A DNA stretch of 64,000 nucleotides, from positions 8,137,001-8,201,000 of the forward strand of contig NC_065897.1 in NCBI RefSeq assembly GCF_905147045.1. Reading direction: 5' to 3'. The notes beneath the pieces are model-generated. The model did not search any database. It saw only the letters and a list, made by a program, of their open reading frames with translations, and was not told where the DNA came from. Both the position numbers and the translations under genes were made by a program. The DNA comes from Nymphalis io (taxonomy: Eukaryota > Arthropoda > Insecta > Lepidoptera > Nymphalidae). This document shows, one piece after another, positions 14,101-23,237 of the stretch (position 1 is its first letter; each line of letters begins with the position of its first letter).

Positions 14101-15287
14101 CACAAATGAGGAAAACCTAGAGAAGAGTGAAGAAGTCATAAAAAACAGTGATACAATTCCTGAAAATGTTCTAACCGATTCAAATGTAGACAATATCATA
14201 GATAATAATGACATTGAAAAAGAGAATCTTTTAAATGAATCGAAAACTTCTTTAGCGAAATTGGAAACAGTCGTAACTACCGACGCTGACAAGGTCATAA
14301 TGAATGGTGACTCTAAATCAGCAGTCGACGATATTGCGGAATCAGTTAAACCGATCGTAACACCAGAAGATTCCATGCCTCCTTCACTATCGGAAGCGAT
14401 GGAGTCGTTGCCGCAGGGTGGCGGAGACGTAGCCAGTAATGACGCGTCAGAGTCGTTCCCGTTACCGCCCAGTGAGCTCTGCCGCTCGGAGTCGGACATG
14501 TCGCCGCCCGACACGCCCGAGCCGCCCGCGGACACGCTACAGGTGAATACCGCCGGATAGTCTTGCTCTAGTAGAAGATTAGTATCTTATTTATGGAGGT
14601 TTTGACAATCCATTGAAAAATGTTGTAATTAGTTAATATCAAATTTTTCCAGCATGTGTGAACTGTCAATAACTGAAGAATATCTGGATCGTGACGTGTC
14701 GATGTTAATATTGCAGTCTTGATTTGCAGCTCGTCACCGCTCTCGTTGCTTTCCTTTCCTTTTCCTCTGCCTCTTATGCTTGAATATTTTTATAAACCCT
14801 TGCATGAAAACTAGCTTGTGCTAATATTAACTTGGATTAGATTATAATAAAATAGTTTTGCCGTATTGAACTATTGTAGTGAAAATTATATTTATTGTTT
14901 ATTCACAAAGAATTTAAAACTTTTTTGTATTTGTTATAATTAAAAGTTAATTCGTTTTAGCTTTATTCAAATAATATTCGTTTATTTTGTAAATATTTTT
15001 AAAATTTAATTGACCTAATACACTTAAGGAATCGGGAGTATTTAATTGATACAATATAAATAATACCAAAATGTATCACAATTACAGGAAGTTCTTTCAA
15101 CATCTGATAAGATGAAGGAACTAATCCCTGAGGTTCCCACTATACCAGAGCTGAAAACCGAAATTGTAAGTTTTTGATTTTCCAGATTGTCCAGTGTATG
15201 TATATTTAGCACACTAGTTGTAGTATTTATTAAAAAGCTTGTACTTTGTTTCAGGAGACGACGACCGATGTGGCGGTAGCTAATTAA
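1967..15287 (+). CDS. Akap200: A-kinase anchor protein 200 (MARCKS-like, myristoylated PKA anchor)
   Basis: Coding exons of the full-length form are 1967-2137, 2758-2952, 4042-4164, 13148-14542, 15088-15165 and 15255-15287. All are in phase 0 and together give 664 residues; Drosophila Akap200 is of similar size (about 750). The protein starts MGAKQSKRSVDI, with Gly2 placed for N-myristoylation as in the fly protein. Exon 3 carries a MARCKS-type effector domain (KKKWSLRSISFSRKDK, about residues 124-139) whose basic/Ser/aromatic pattern binds membrane, calmodulin and actin until phosphorylated by PKC. The 465-residue exon 13148-14542 is acidic and low in complexity. In flies the equivalent region binds the PKA RII subunit. 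A possible amphipathic helix here is the segment around NAVDKIVETSV (about 13791-13823), which is my inference. Alternative exons at 4463-4510 and 12921-12935 suggest at least three protein forms. Gene identity is secure; the RII site is not. Confidence 0.9.
2758..2952 (+). CDS. Akap200: Akap200 coding exon 2 (acidic/Lys-Glu-rich)
   Basis: Residues 58-122 follow the acceptor ATTATAG and end at donor GGTAAAT, phase 0 on both sides. The composition is almost entirely Glu, Lys, Asp, Ser, Thr and Pro, as expected for a disordered MARCKS-family spacer between the lipid anchor and the effector domain. Confidence 0.85.
3224..3345 (-). mobile_element. Helitron-like 3' end fragment
   Basis: The plus strand reads ACTAGTTTCCGTCCGCAGCC, which on the minus strand gives a CTAGT-type Helitron 3' terminus. 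Similar termini occur at 44541 and 53874. The piece includes a 10-base G run near 3260 and lies in Akap200 intron 2. No coding capacity is seen. Confidence 0.45.
3856..3925 (+). mobile_element. Metulj-like SINE, tRNA-derived head only
   Basis: GGCGAGTGGATCGAACTCG followed by ATCTTAACCGACGATCGTGG and AAATCCAGGCAAGC aligns with the tRNA-like head of the full SINE at 45691. The B box has decayed (GGATTTAAATCC). The body and tail are absent. Confidence 0.6.
4042..4164 (+). CDS. Akap200: Akap200 coding exon 3 (MARCKS effector domain)
   Basis: Residues 123-163 follow acceptor TTAACAG and end at donor GGTGAGT, phase 0. The exon begins with the effector domain: three Lys, Trp, then alternating Ser and basic residues (SLRSISFSRKDK). 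In MARCKS proteins these serines are PKC targets and the segment binds acidic membrane and calmodulin. From here the message can continue to the exon at 4463 or to 13148. Confidence 0.88.
4463..4510 (+). CDS. Akap200: Akap200 alternative terminal exon (short membrane form)
   Basis: A pyrimidine-rich acceptor ending TGCTTTATAG at 4462 is followed, in the phase left by exon 3, by 15 codons (LGPVGLKLKDVDEQT) and TAG. Splicing exon 3 to it gives a 178-residue protein with the myristoylation signal and effector domain but none of the long anchoring region. Possible poly(A) hexamers ATTAAA lie downstream near 4553 and 4988. This is inferred from splice consensus and frame only. Confidence 0.55.
   Translation, partial: LGPVGLKLKDVDEQT
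4617..4648. repeat. Perfect 15-bp inverted repeat with 2-base spacer
   Basis: CACTAATCAACACTG (4617-4631) is followed after AG by its exact reverse complement at 4634-4648. The arms continue imperfectly for several bases (ATAAT/ATAAC). It lies about 110 bases after the stop codon of the short Akap200 form, so it would form a tight hairpin in that 3' UTR. It could also be the core of an old palindromic element. Confidence 0.75.
5738..5790 (-). mobile_element. LINE-tail-type repeat, head fragment
   Basis: The plus strand reads GTGGTGTCTACCCAGACGAG then CTTTGTACAAAGC, the reverse complement of the head of this repeat family (compare 9629-9690). The remainder of the element is missing. Confidence 0.55.
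7157..7379 (-). mobile_element. LINE-tail-type short repeat, reverse copy
   Basis: It runs from the reverse of the CTATAAAAAA end (7157) through CACCTGATGGTAAATGGTCA to the head segment TACCCAGACGAGCTTGCACA near 7345-7379. It is more diverged than the 9.6 and 18.4 kb copies, so older. Confidence 0.75.
8308..8595 (-). other. Open frame with faint transposase-like start
   Basis: A 95-codon minus-strand frame begins with a basic stretch (KRKVDFEKKVQIV) that recalls the N-terminal helix-turn-helix of Tigger/pogo-type transposases, but the rest has no recognisable pattern. It could be an old transposon fragment or chance. I would not annotate it as a gene. Confidence 0.15.
8621..8645. repeat. 9-bp inverted repeat (hairpin)
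   Basis: AAGCAAAGC at 8621-8629 and GCTTTGCTT at 8637-8645 form a 9-bp stem with a 7-base loop, flanked on both sides by TAAATA/TATTTA. The function is unknown; it may mark an element end. Confidence 0.5.
8988..9056 (-). mobile_element. hAT-type transposon end fragment
   Basis: The reverse complement starts CAGCGGTACTCAACCTGCGG and continues with CCCGCGGGC, the familiar look of hAT terminal sequence (CAGxGGTTCTCAACC-type inverted end). A related GTGTCGCGGGCCGCAAACAA piece at about 8841-8860 may belong to the other side. No transposase frame is visible. Confidence 0.4.
9629..9926 (+). mobile_element. LINE-tail-type short repeat, complete copy
   Basis: This is the best reference copy. It begins ACTGGTGGTAGAGCTTTGTG, passes through CAAGGTTGGTGGCGCATTGG, and ends with CCACTTACCATCAGGTGG, CCCATATGCTCGTCCGCC and a 15-base A run. 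Length is about 300 bases. I see no tRNA-like A/B boxes, so it is not a typical SINE. The conserved 3' part matching the LINE at 54541 suggests it is mobilised by that kind of LINE. Confidence 0.8.
12841..12876 (+). promoter_or_regulatory. Internal Akap200 promoter: TATA box plus initiator
   Basis: TATAAAT at 12841-12847 lies 33 bases before the A of an arthropod initiator TCAGT (12872-12876). That is the standard TATA-to-start spacing. A second CAGT lies at 12881. The predicted leader of about 47 bases ends in AAAAATGG at 12921. This supports an independent transcript of the distal Akap200 exons. Confidence 0.55.
12921..12935 (+). CDS. Akap200: Akap200 alternative first coding exon
   Basis: ATG in good context (AAAAATGG) opens five codons, MADRK, ending at a GTATTA donor in phase 0. 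That is exactly the phase accepted by the exon at 13148, next downstream. The product would be about 506 residues, lacking the myristoylation signal and the MARCKS effector domain and therefore probably cytosolic. Inferred from the promoter motifs, start context and frame. Confidence 0.5.
13148..14542 (+). CDS. Akap200: Akap200 large coding exon (acidic anchoring region)
   Basis: 465 codons, phase 0 at both ends, run from acceptor ATTTTCAG to donor GGTGAAT. The protein is Glu/Asp/Ser/Thr/Asn-rich with a short Pro-rich patch (PTPPPLPANPPPSS, about 13556-13597) that could bind SH3 or EVH1-type domains, and a Ser/Pro-rich end. Fly Akap200 places its RII-binding helix in the matching part. Candidate helices are seen but none is diagnostic. 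The minus-strand frames over this exon are shadows. Confidence 0.88.
15088..15165 (+). CDS. Akap200: Akap200 penultimate coding exon
   Basis: 26 codons (starting EVLSTSDKMKEL) lie between acceptor ATTACAG and donor TGTAAGT, phase 0. It continues the charged, Pro-containing composition of the preceding exon. Confidence 0.75.
15255..15287 (+). CDS. Akap200: Akap200 last coding exon
   Basis: After acceptor TTTCAG the frame reads ETTTDVAVAN and stops at TAA. The intron before it is only 89 bases. Confidence 0.72.
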   Translation, partial: ETTTDVAVAN

Positions 15288-17318
15288 TAGCCGCTGAGTG
15301 AGTTTCACATACAACAGTCCACAAGACGTTTGTCTAAAAATGAGCCTTTAATTTATTTTCATTAAGTATCGCGGTGAGATATCGAACTAAGTTCGATTAC
15401 AATTTATTACGTCAAATATGAGAATTTCAATTTTGAATAAGACCTTACTATCTAGAACGAGTATAGTTTAAGTTTAGCGTGCTTTGCTTTTGTTAAATTA
15501 AGGTTTTATATATATATATATATTAATTCGCTAGAATGACCTTTTACGATTATATACAATAACAAAGTTATATAGGCAGTATACGGTGCGATAAGTTGGT
15601 GCCATTATTACAGGGGTATTAGTTATGTCGTCTGGCGTGTGACTCGATCCTTAAGTACTTCGCAATTTCTATTTGCTCTTAGAAAAATTTTAAACATTTT
15701 TTAATATTCGTATGATAATTGGCATTCTTTTCAATTTAGAATATTGTGGTAGACATTACGAGCTCGAATATCGTATAGCATACAAAATTACTAGTACGTA
15801 AAAATAAAATTATCTAGTATATAATCATACGAGTTACAGTAATACTGATTACATTTTCAAGAAGGATTTTGAAACCATAACCCGATGTGAATGTATGTAT
15901 TCGTTGTATAGTTAAATATCAATATATAACAAATACATGTTTAACTTGCCTCACATTCGATTGTGTTGCAGCTAAATACTAATATTGATAATTAAAAATG
16001 CGTTACTCGAAAAGTATAAAAATATTATAGGTTTTAATAATGATACACTATTATGTATATACGAATAATTACGTTTTCATAAACTTATTTTTCTTAAATC
16101 CTATCGTCGAATTGAAGTTGAAATTTGCATTTGTATATTGTTATAAGTGATATAAAAATTGATTTCATTTAATTCTTTAAGTATATTTTATGCACCTATG
16201 TTATTATTCTACTCCTTTAATTATAAGTTTTGTAAATTTGGATCTGAGCTCTCTTTCTAAATCGCACGTGTGAAATCAACTCCAGTATATTTAAGTTGCT
16301 CTTTCGCCTAGTGCGATATGGTATAAGATGTCAGGCATTTCGTAAAGAAATTGTGTTACATTATACATTTAGACGTGGATATAAAAAAAAAAAATTGGAC
16401 TTAATATTCAGTGGCCAATTTTTCGATTAATGTATACATTTTTATGCATATACAAACATACAATCAATTATATGTACTATTTAGATGTGTAGTATTTGTA
16501 ACGATTTAGAGAAAGCAGTGGGTATTGCTGCTATTAGTAGTTAATTATTTCACACTTATACATACAATTAGACTACCTACGTAAGGTTTTATATTACTGT
16601 CATTTGTCGTATTGTGTCCAACAAAATGATTTCCTAAACATTTTTGTAATTTTATACATTTTTTATAAAATTTGAAGTGACACATCTGCATGAATGGAGG
16701 ACGGAAATACTTCCTAACATATTAGCAGTTAATACAAGTGAGACATTCCATATCAAATCTATTTCTAAACGATACCTGAACCTGCCGTCGTAGACTAAAC
16801 TGTTAAATATCTTCGAATCCGCTAAATTTTATCAAAAATACCATTTGTTTCGGTTGCATTCCTAGTTAATGGACTGGTATCATAGACGAAATTTTTTATA
16901 GGCTGACGGGTGATTTACGTATTAATATCAATAGGCAACTAGTTTTTAGAATTTATAAAAAAAACTAACCTAGAGATTATTTTTTAGAAATTACGTTCGC
17001 TCAAAATTATTAGTAGTAAGTTAGCGGAAAGCACAAATTCTCAAAAATCAATCCCATCGACTCTTCATTCACGTTTATATATTCACGTATATGTATTTAT
17101 AATGCAGAAGTGCCAATTCGAAGTATGTATATTTTATTATAATGCTAAAATATTATTTAGTTATGTTGTCTGCTCATTTTACTATTATATTGTACCTAAA
17201 ATAAATAGAAATTTAAAATTTGTATTCATTAAACATTTATATAAATATTTTTAAGTTCTATTTTACCGAAATTTAATCTTGATGTGTGAATGTCTCTAAT
17301 CAATAAAATTTAAAATAA
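15288..17318 (+). other. Probable Akap200 3' UTR
   Basis: AT-rich with no coding signal, and with a short TA run near 15511-15524. AATAAA hexamers at about 17202 and 17303-17318 are the first well-spaced poly(A) candidates before repeats begin, so a 3' UTR of about 2 kb is plausible but unproven. Confidence 0.35.
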
Positions 17319-18041
17319 ATATCAGATTTTTATTTCCATCATGATTCCTCTTGAAAAAATATATAACACAAAGCACGACTTCAGGTGAACCGAAAAACGA
17401 ATAATAACAGTTGAATGAATCGCGATTTTAATGTAAAACCGATAATTAACAAGAAATTAAATTATGTGATTTTTTAACCATGATATATATCGGTTAGAAC
17501 GAAGTCCCACAGAAATTCTTTAATTATTATAATCGTTCAGATGTCCGATTAAAAAGTATGTATGTAAAAAATTTTGTTTTTTTTTTCTGTGCGCTCAAAG
17601 AAACAAACTTATTGTCCATTACGTAACGACCCGTTATATTTTTTAGCATGTAAACTGTTCACGTCGTAATTGTAAAGGTAAAAAACCAAGAATTTGAGAT
17701 GCTATGACTTCTTGGCGAAGTTAACATCTCATTTTTGGAAAGCGCAGTTATCGTCGGAACTTATTAAAACAAATCAAGACCTAGAACTACGCTGGATGCC
17801 ATTAAAACAAATTTATTTGTGAGATGTTACTCCTCTCACATGTCAATTTGATTATTTTGCCACAATTTTGCTTTGTCATCTAATATATATAAATCTCGTG
17901 TCACGGTGTTTGTGATCGAGCTCCTCCGAAACGGCTCGACCGATTTTTATAAATTTTCTTATGTATATTTGGGGGGTATGAGAATAAGACGTAAAGTATA
18001 TTTCATATCGCAAGGTGATAAGGGTGTCCCTATCCAGAAAT

Positions 18042-18077
18042 TTTTACCCAGATGAGCTTGCACAAAGCCCTTCCACC
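18042..18077 (-). mobile_element. LINE-tail-type repeat, reverse head fragment
   Basis: ACCCAGATGAGCTTGCACAA then AGCCCTTCCACCAGT is the reverse complement of the head of the copy that begins about 315 bases downstream (18390). The two form an inverted pair inside the Helitron. Confidence 0.6.
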
Positions 18078-18389
18078 AGTACAAATTCGCAGCGTGGTGC
18101 TTTATGCATATATGTATAATGACATCATTAAGTCGCAAGGTCAAACGATGTCCGTTTGTGACTTAGATTTGGGCACACCATGTTTATCACACGGACAATT
18201 ATGCGTGGCATGTTCTCGGGTGGGCACACAATCGAGCTTATTTGTTTTGGCTAAAGACTGACTGACAAAAAATATCGTACACTTAATTGCTCTTCGAAAT
18301 TAATTAACTGCTTTAGGATAAAAATATATTACTTTTATCACTTTATATTTAACTTTTAATCAGACAATGAATATGTGACAATGAATACT

Positions 18390-18685
18390 TACTGGTGGTA
18401 GGGCTTTGTGCAAGCTCGTCTGGGTAGGTACCACCCACTCATCAGATATTCTACCGCAAAACAGCAATACTTGATATTGTTGTGTTCCGGTTTGAAGGGT
18501 GAGTGAGCCAGTGTAATTACAGGCACAAGGGACATAAAATCTTAGTTCCCAAGGTTGGTGGCGCATTGGCTATAAGCGATGGTTGACATTTCTTACAATG
18601 CCAATGTCTAAGGGCGTTTGGTGACCACTTACCATCAGGTGGCCCATATGCTCGTCCTCCTTCCTATTCTATAAAAAAAAATAAA
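18390..18685 (+). mobile_element. LINE-tail-type short repeat, complete copy nested in Helitron
   Basis: It is nearly identical to the 9629-9926 copy from ACTGGTGGTAGGGCTTTGTG to the A-rich end. High similarity between copies 9 kb apart points to recent spread. It is younger than the Helitron it interrupts. Confidence 0.8.
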
Positions 18686-18988
18686 AAAAAATGTCCATTA
18701 CATTAATGAAATACATAAAATTAAGAAAATGAATTTGGTGTTTTGTTATCGTCTATAGCGCTCCTTTCCTTTTTCTGTTATAGTTCCCATCCCTACACAC
18801 TTACAATAAATTTGTTACTTTTTATTTAAAAACCAAAATATTCAGTAGATATAATTTATATGGTAGAACAACGTTTGGCGGGTCAGCTAGTAATACAATA
18901 AATTTTATTATAACTTTTTTGTTGATCATTTTATACTCTCAAATTTAGATCACTTTTTTCACTAACTGTTTGTTATGTCACTGACTGC

Positions 18989-19228
18989 CTAGTTGGTCTT
19001 GTGGCTAAGATAAAAGGCCGTAAAAGGAAAGTACGTAAAGCCGTTGCTCTTGCGCCTGAACTCTTTCCGGTCGTGTCGGATTGCCGTTCCATCGGATTAT
19101 GAGAGTTAGGGAATAGAAAATGCTCCTGTGTTTTAACTGCACTATAATATGTCCTGCGCAGTTGGCTAATCTCTTTAAGATTGACTGCTGTGGCGAAAAT
19201 CGGTCAGACATGATCATTGTCATCATGT
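18989..19228 (+). mobile_element. Family B SINE, internally deleted copy
   Basis: It starts with CTAGTTGGTCTTGTGGCTAA (the A-box part of the tRNA-like head), then jumps past the B box into the body (TAAAGCCGTTG...GGTCGTGTCGGATT) and ends near TCATGATCATTGTCATCATG. Compare the minus-strand copy at 1319-1685. Confidence 0.7.
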
Positions 19229-19450
19229 CACTGAACTCTGAAACGACTGGACCGATTTTGACAAATTATTTTGTGTGTGATTGAGCTGAACCCTGTTTTA
19301 AATTGGAGGCCAATTGTTGGCGTTGCTATGGAGTTTCAGGATTCTAATAAACAAAATAATAGTCCTTATTTCGTCCGCAAGAAGCTCCCAAATTCAGGTA
19401 GTTATATATTTATAAATTCAGATAGTGATATATGGAATTCGACTTATCAC
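19229..19450 (+). mobile_element. Possible Helitron-like 5' fragment
   Basis: GAACTCTGAAACGACTGGAC CGATTTTGAC resembles the sequence after Helitron 5' ends in insects (the xxACCGATTTTGA motif, also at 43494). No termini are visible. Confidence 0.3.
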
Positions 19451-19797
19451 TTCTCGCCATTGCCGAATTCTTTGAGGACATCATAATGTGTTGAATTAAT
19501 GAAATAATTATTATTAGCAAAGATAATATATGTACATAATGTGAGGATGTAAATAAAATTGTTTTACTGTCTTGTCTTTTATTACAAAAATTGCCCAAAC
19601 AAAACCCGCAGTTACTGCTAACAATACTACAACTTTTAAAGTAAAGTGTAGAATTCTATTGTGGATTGCAATCAGCTTTGTGATTAAGTTATAAAAATTT
19701 CTTAATTAAGTATGATAATAATTATACATCTAGTAGATTTATATATTACAAGCTGTATTTAATTAATACATATTATATATTTAATGAGAAAAAAAAA

Positions 19798-19855
19798 AAA
19801 AGGGAGAGGAGGCCTTAGCCCAGCAGTGGGACATTTACAGGCTGTTACTGTACTG
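19798..19855 (+). mobile_element. Metulj-like SINE tail fragment
   Basis: GGAGAGGAGGCCTTAGCCCA then GCAGTGGGACATTTACAGGC matches the SINE tail exactly; the body is missing. The A-rich run directly before it is the internal A-rich segment of the family. Confidence 0.7.
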
Positions 19856-20124
19856 TATATATTTAATACATAATCTATGTAATTTATAATAATATATATA
19901 TAAACATAAAAATATAGGTATGATCATCGATTTGATAAGTGCCCACATGTATTACATCAAAAATATACAATTAATGAATGAAATAATAAGGTTGTTTTAA
20001 TAGATCCTAATTAAAAATATTCTAAATATAAAAGTTAACTGTATTACTTTTTTTTTAATAAATATTTCATATTATTCTGTATTTTAATACATGCATATAT
20101 TATATTCATCTTAAAAATATGTAA

Positions 20125-20696
20125 TTAATACGAATCAATATTTTCCAATACACTAATTATTTTTATTAACATATCTTTACTAATATCATAATTTCTTTGT
20201 TGACTTTGCCCATCATTGATTGTTGTCAGTGCCAATTGAAGTAATGGATATTTCAGCTTTTTAAGCTCACTTGTGCCATACACCAACTTTAAAATCCAAT
20301 CAAATTTTGCTAGAGTTTCACCGTAAGCACTATTGAAATTAACTAATGTTAAATAAAGTAATTCATCTCTTCTATTTTGAATTACAGAAGAAAAAGCGCT
20401 TATCCGTTCTTCATTGTAACCTCTCAATAATAATAACTCCTGGACCTTCTGGTTGTTGAAATTGCTTTTGATAAGAATTTCCTTAATTTCTTCTTTAGCC
20501 GTTTTAACAATTTGCTCATTTAATATTGTAGAGTTAATTTGTCTGTCATATAAATGTGTTATAGTATCTTCAATTACCTAAAAAATGCTTAATTTGTAAT
20601 AAATAAAATTATTAGCAAATTAACCCTGGTTATTTAAGAAACGATACCTACGGTTTTAAATTTTTCTTCAAGATCAACATTAAATATAATATCCAT
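20125..20696 (-). CDS. COMM domain-containing protein, COMMD8-like
   Basis: Two exons: 20652-20696 (15 codons) and 20125-20577, with a 74-base intron (donor GTAGGT, acceptor TTTTTTAG), giving 165 residues. The C-terminal half carries the COMM pattern seen in COMMD8: FDWILKLVYGTSELKKL, PLLQLAL, then a polar turn and a final helix ending ISVLENIDSY. The N-terminal half is helical, and the RRDEL segment matches COMMD8 RKDEI in position. COMMD proteins join as a ring of ten in the Commander complex, which recycles membrane proteins from endosomes and affects NF-kB signalling. COMMD8 is the best guess among the ten, because of the FDWxxKL...PLL spacing and the short length. The start codon is the only Met before the first donor. 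Confidence 0.72.
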
Positions 20697-21246
20697 AATC
20701 GCTCATTAACTTATAATTTAGTTATTGTCTTAGATTTGAAAAAAAATCTTTTTCTTATTCTTGGAGTGTTGTGTATTCTAAAACATATTATTATATACTC
20801 TTGAGATTATATATTTTTTTACTACTATTGTCTTTTAAATTATCTTACTTTAGTAGTACACTAACAATTAATTATAAAAAAAATATGGTACTTAAAAAGT
20901 TAAATAGCGTTTCTACGGAAGGCGTAATTCGCTTAGTTATGACAGCTGACACCCGCTAGGATGCATAATGTCTAATGTCATGTCATTGTCAATTTTTGTT
21001 GGCTTAAAGGCGGGTACTGACCGTACGAAGAAACAGGGAGCTCGCAACGAGCGGCTCGCTGCTCGCTGCGTGTACTCCACTCCGCTGTTGGTTTTTAGTG
21101 AATCCTTTGAGTATTACGCGATTCAGTAAGTAACAGGACCTGTCTACTTTGTTCTATAAACGGTTACCAGGTGGGCTTTTATACAACAATGAGACAACGA
21201 TATCAGAGTTAAAGCGATGAATATATACATTTATATAATTTAGCCA

Positions 21247-21270
21247 CCAAAAATACAAGTGTATTTTTGG
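21247..21270. repeat. 10-bp perfect inverted repeat
   Basis: CCAAAAATAC and GTATTTTTGG face each other across AAGT. It lies inside the putative Harbinger element. No function is known. Confidence 0.5.
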
Positions 21271-21315
21271 TATTCTCTAAATTTCCTTTGAAAATACCTT
21301 TTATACATAATTCTG

Positions 21316-21512
21316 TTTTTTTTTTTTTTATAGAATAGGAAGGTGGACGAGCATATGGGCCACCTGATGGTAAGTGGTCACCAAACGCCCTTTGACATTG
21401 GCATTGTAAGAAATGTCAACCATCGCTTATAGCCAATGCGCCACCAACCTTGGGAACTAAGATTTTATGTCCCTTGTGCCTGTAATTACACTGGCTCACT
21501 CAGCTCTACTCA
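21316..21512 (-). mobile_element. LINE-tail-type short repeat, 5'-truncated reverse copy
   Basis: The minus strand reads from GAGTGAGCCAGTGTAATTAC to CCATATGCTCGTCCACCTTC and an A run (T run at 21318-21330 on plus). It lacks the first third of the full copy. Confidence 0.75.
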
Positions 21513-21628
21513 TATTTTAGTAAGAAATATAACATAATATTTTATTTGATTATTAAGTAATAAAATTGATATGGGGTCGTAAACGGAAAAACTAATAGAC
21601 CAAGGGGTCAAATATTTTGTTTTTCCAA

Positions 21629-21724
21629 CTACACCCAAAAACCGTTGCATTGTTTGTTTTTGTTTCCGTTATCTTCAGCTTCTTTAAGTGGTACTGGATT
21701 AGCATTCTCCTCAGATGCTGAAAT
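21629..21724 (-). CDS. Orphan exon-like frame, possible 3'-terminal exon
   Basis: After a strong minus-strand acceptor (TTGATTGTTTTAG) 31 codons follow, beginning ISASEENANPVP and ending QCNGFWV with TAG. An AATAAA lies about 80 bases further on the minus strand (near 21545). Composition is protein-like (charged, Asn-rich), but I find no upstream exon, recognise no family, and it lies within a likely transposon. It may be transposon coding sequence or chance. Confidence 0.25.
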   Translation of the reverse strand: MSASEENANPVPLKEAEDNGNKNKQCNGFWV

Positions 21725-23014
21725 CTAAAACAATCAATTAAATTATTAATAAAGAATGGTTGCCACATATATTTCAATGTTAACCTCTTGATAAACGAAA
21801 ACTAATAATATTATAAATTCATGAAGAATGTTAAATAATGTTGTTATTGTTATTGTTCCTAAAATATAAATAAATTATAAATAGGAAAACGTAAAAAAAA
21901 TATTTGTTTAGATTGTACACGAGTCGATATTTTTATTGAAAATCGGGACATTTTTTTAGCTGTCGCTGGTAACACTTACAAGATAAATAATTATAGGTTA
22001 TGAATGATAAAAACTAGAAAATCCTATTATCTTCAGGACTTTAATGCAATATAAGGTTCCGTCATGCTATGGCATAAATAAATATCACTGAGAAACTATA
22101 TTTATGGACAAAACCGTCGTACTTGCGCGTTAAAACACACGCCGGCAAATTTCTTCTTGCTATCGCTTAAACGCTTTAACATGAAATAATACGACAATGC
22201 ACCATTGTATAACCTTCAATATTATATGAGGATTTTAGAATCGTTTTCTGACATAAAAATAAGCAAAAATTGAGCAATAAGCACAATGAACGCACCAACT
22301 GTCAAGTTTGTTTCGCTATGTCTAAGCCATTTGTAACGTATCGTTCTCTTTCTTATGTAATTGAGAAGCAAATCGTCATTGCGTCTATTGGTTTTGCGAA
22401 ATCATTACCTAAATATTTTTGTTTGCTATAAAGAAAAGATTGAATATCGCTGGTATACTGTTCATTTTTCTTTTCATGATTAATTTGTGTTCTAGATTTG
22501 CCGACATTTTGTGATTCATTATATGTCATGATATATATGATTTGTGAATAAATTCATGAATTAATACAAAATCAGTGATAATATATGTCGCCTAAATGAA
22601 TGTGATAAATTATGATTATTATCATGGTAAATAAAAAACTAAAGTACTAATCTTTGTTTTATTACTCTTTACAGATTATTTTTAGTATTTTATGTACAAG
22701 TACACTGTGTTTCTAGATTGTGATTCTGTTTAGATGCTAGCATTGCTGAGCAAAAACTAGCCATCTTGTAGGAAACTATCGAGAAATGCACTGTACTTGT
22801 GCATAAAATGCAATAAATTCGAAATTCCCACCCTAACTTCTATCTATACTTTTAGTGTGCAGAACATAGACCAGATCGCTAAAGAAAATTTGTATGGAGG
22901 ACTCATTCTTCTCTCTGAGTATGAGTAAAAGTGTTCAAGCAGCAGTGCTCAAGCGTCGTTTCTAGGTAGTTGGGGCCTTTAGTTTATTAATTATAATTAT
23001 TTGTTGTTAAAAAG

Positions 23015-23100
23015 ATGGAGTGGGACGAAAAAAAACTTTGTATTTCATAGAAAAATATAGAGAAGAACCTGTTTTATAGAACCCGGGATATCTTGAAGAG
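23015..23100 (+). pseudogene. Broken MADF-domain start
   Basis: ATG opens MEWDEKK. After a one-base shift in the A run at 23028-23035 the frame reads TLYFIEKYREEPVL, then TAG where MADF domains have a conserved Trp (LW), then NPGY. The FIEKYREEPVLWNP pattern is the first helix of MADF DNA-binding domains. Frameshift plus stop and early loss of homology mark it as dead. It probably derives from the surrounding transposon. Confidence 0.5.
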
Positions 23101-23237
23101 TGGCTAGGAATCTGGAGCACGGGCGAGCGAAACGAACGTGTCACACAGATTTTAGCACTCGGCGTAACATAATATCATACCCGCTGCGAATAGTAAGGTA
23201 CATTACGCCCCGTAACACTGGTCAGTACCCACGTTTA

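Larger units (their letters stand above)
17879..18890 (+). mobile_element. Non-autonomous Helitron with nested insertion
   Basis: The 5' end is TCTAATATATATAAATCTCG after an A (17878). The 3' end is GGCGGGTCAGCTAG (18877-18890) followed by T. That is the TC...CTRR structure inserted between A and T with no target duplication, as Helitrons do. The body holds CTCGACCGATTTTTATAAAT-type sequence common in insect Helitron 5' regions but no Rep/helicase. A younger LINE-tail-type repeat sits inside at 18390-18685, and a 36-base reverse piece of the same repeat lies at 18042-18077. Confidence 0.65.
21007..23234. mobile_element. Probable decayed PIF/Harbinger-type transposon
   Basis: The left end AAGGCGGGTACTGACC (21007-21022) and the right end GGTCAGTACCCACGT (23220-23234) are inverted partners with few mismatches, and both are flanked by TTA (21004-21006 and 23235-23237), the usual Harbinger target duplication. 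Subterminal DNA is rich in GCTCGC/GAGCGG motifs. Near the right end is a broken MADF-domain start (23015-23100); Harbinger elements carry a MADF/Myb-like second gene beside the transposase. The interior also holds a reverse LINE-tail repeat and an exon-like frame. No transposase remains. Confidence 0.45.

Noticed and set aside
14053..14535. 160-codon minus-strand frame over the large Akap200 exon
   Set aside because: It is the antisense shadow of an exon with strong splice borders and correct phase. Its composition (Ser/Val/Leu) is what the reverse of Glu/Asp/Asn codons gives.
18052..18261. 69-codon frame in the Helitron
   Set aside because: No Rep or helicase motif; lies in non-autonomous Helitron sequence that includes a reversed repeat piece.
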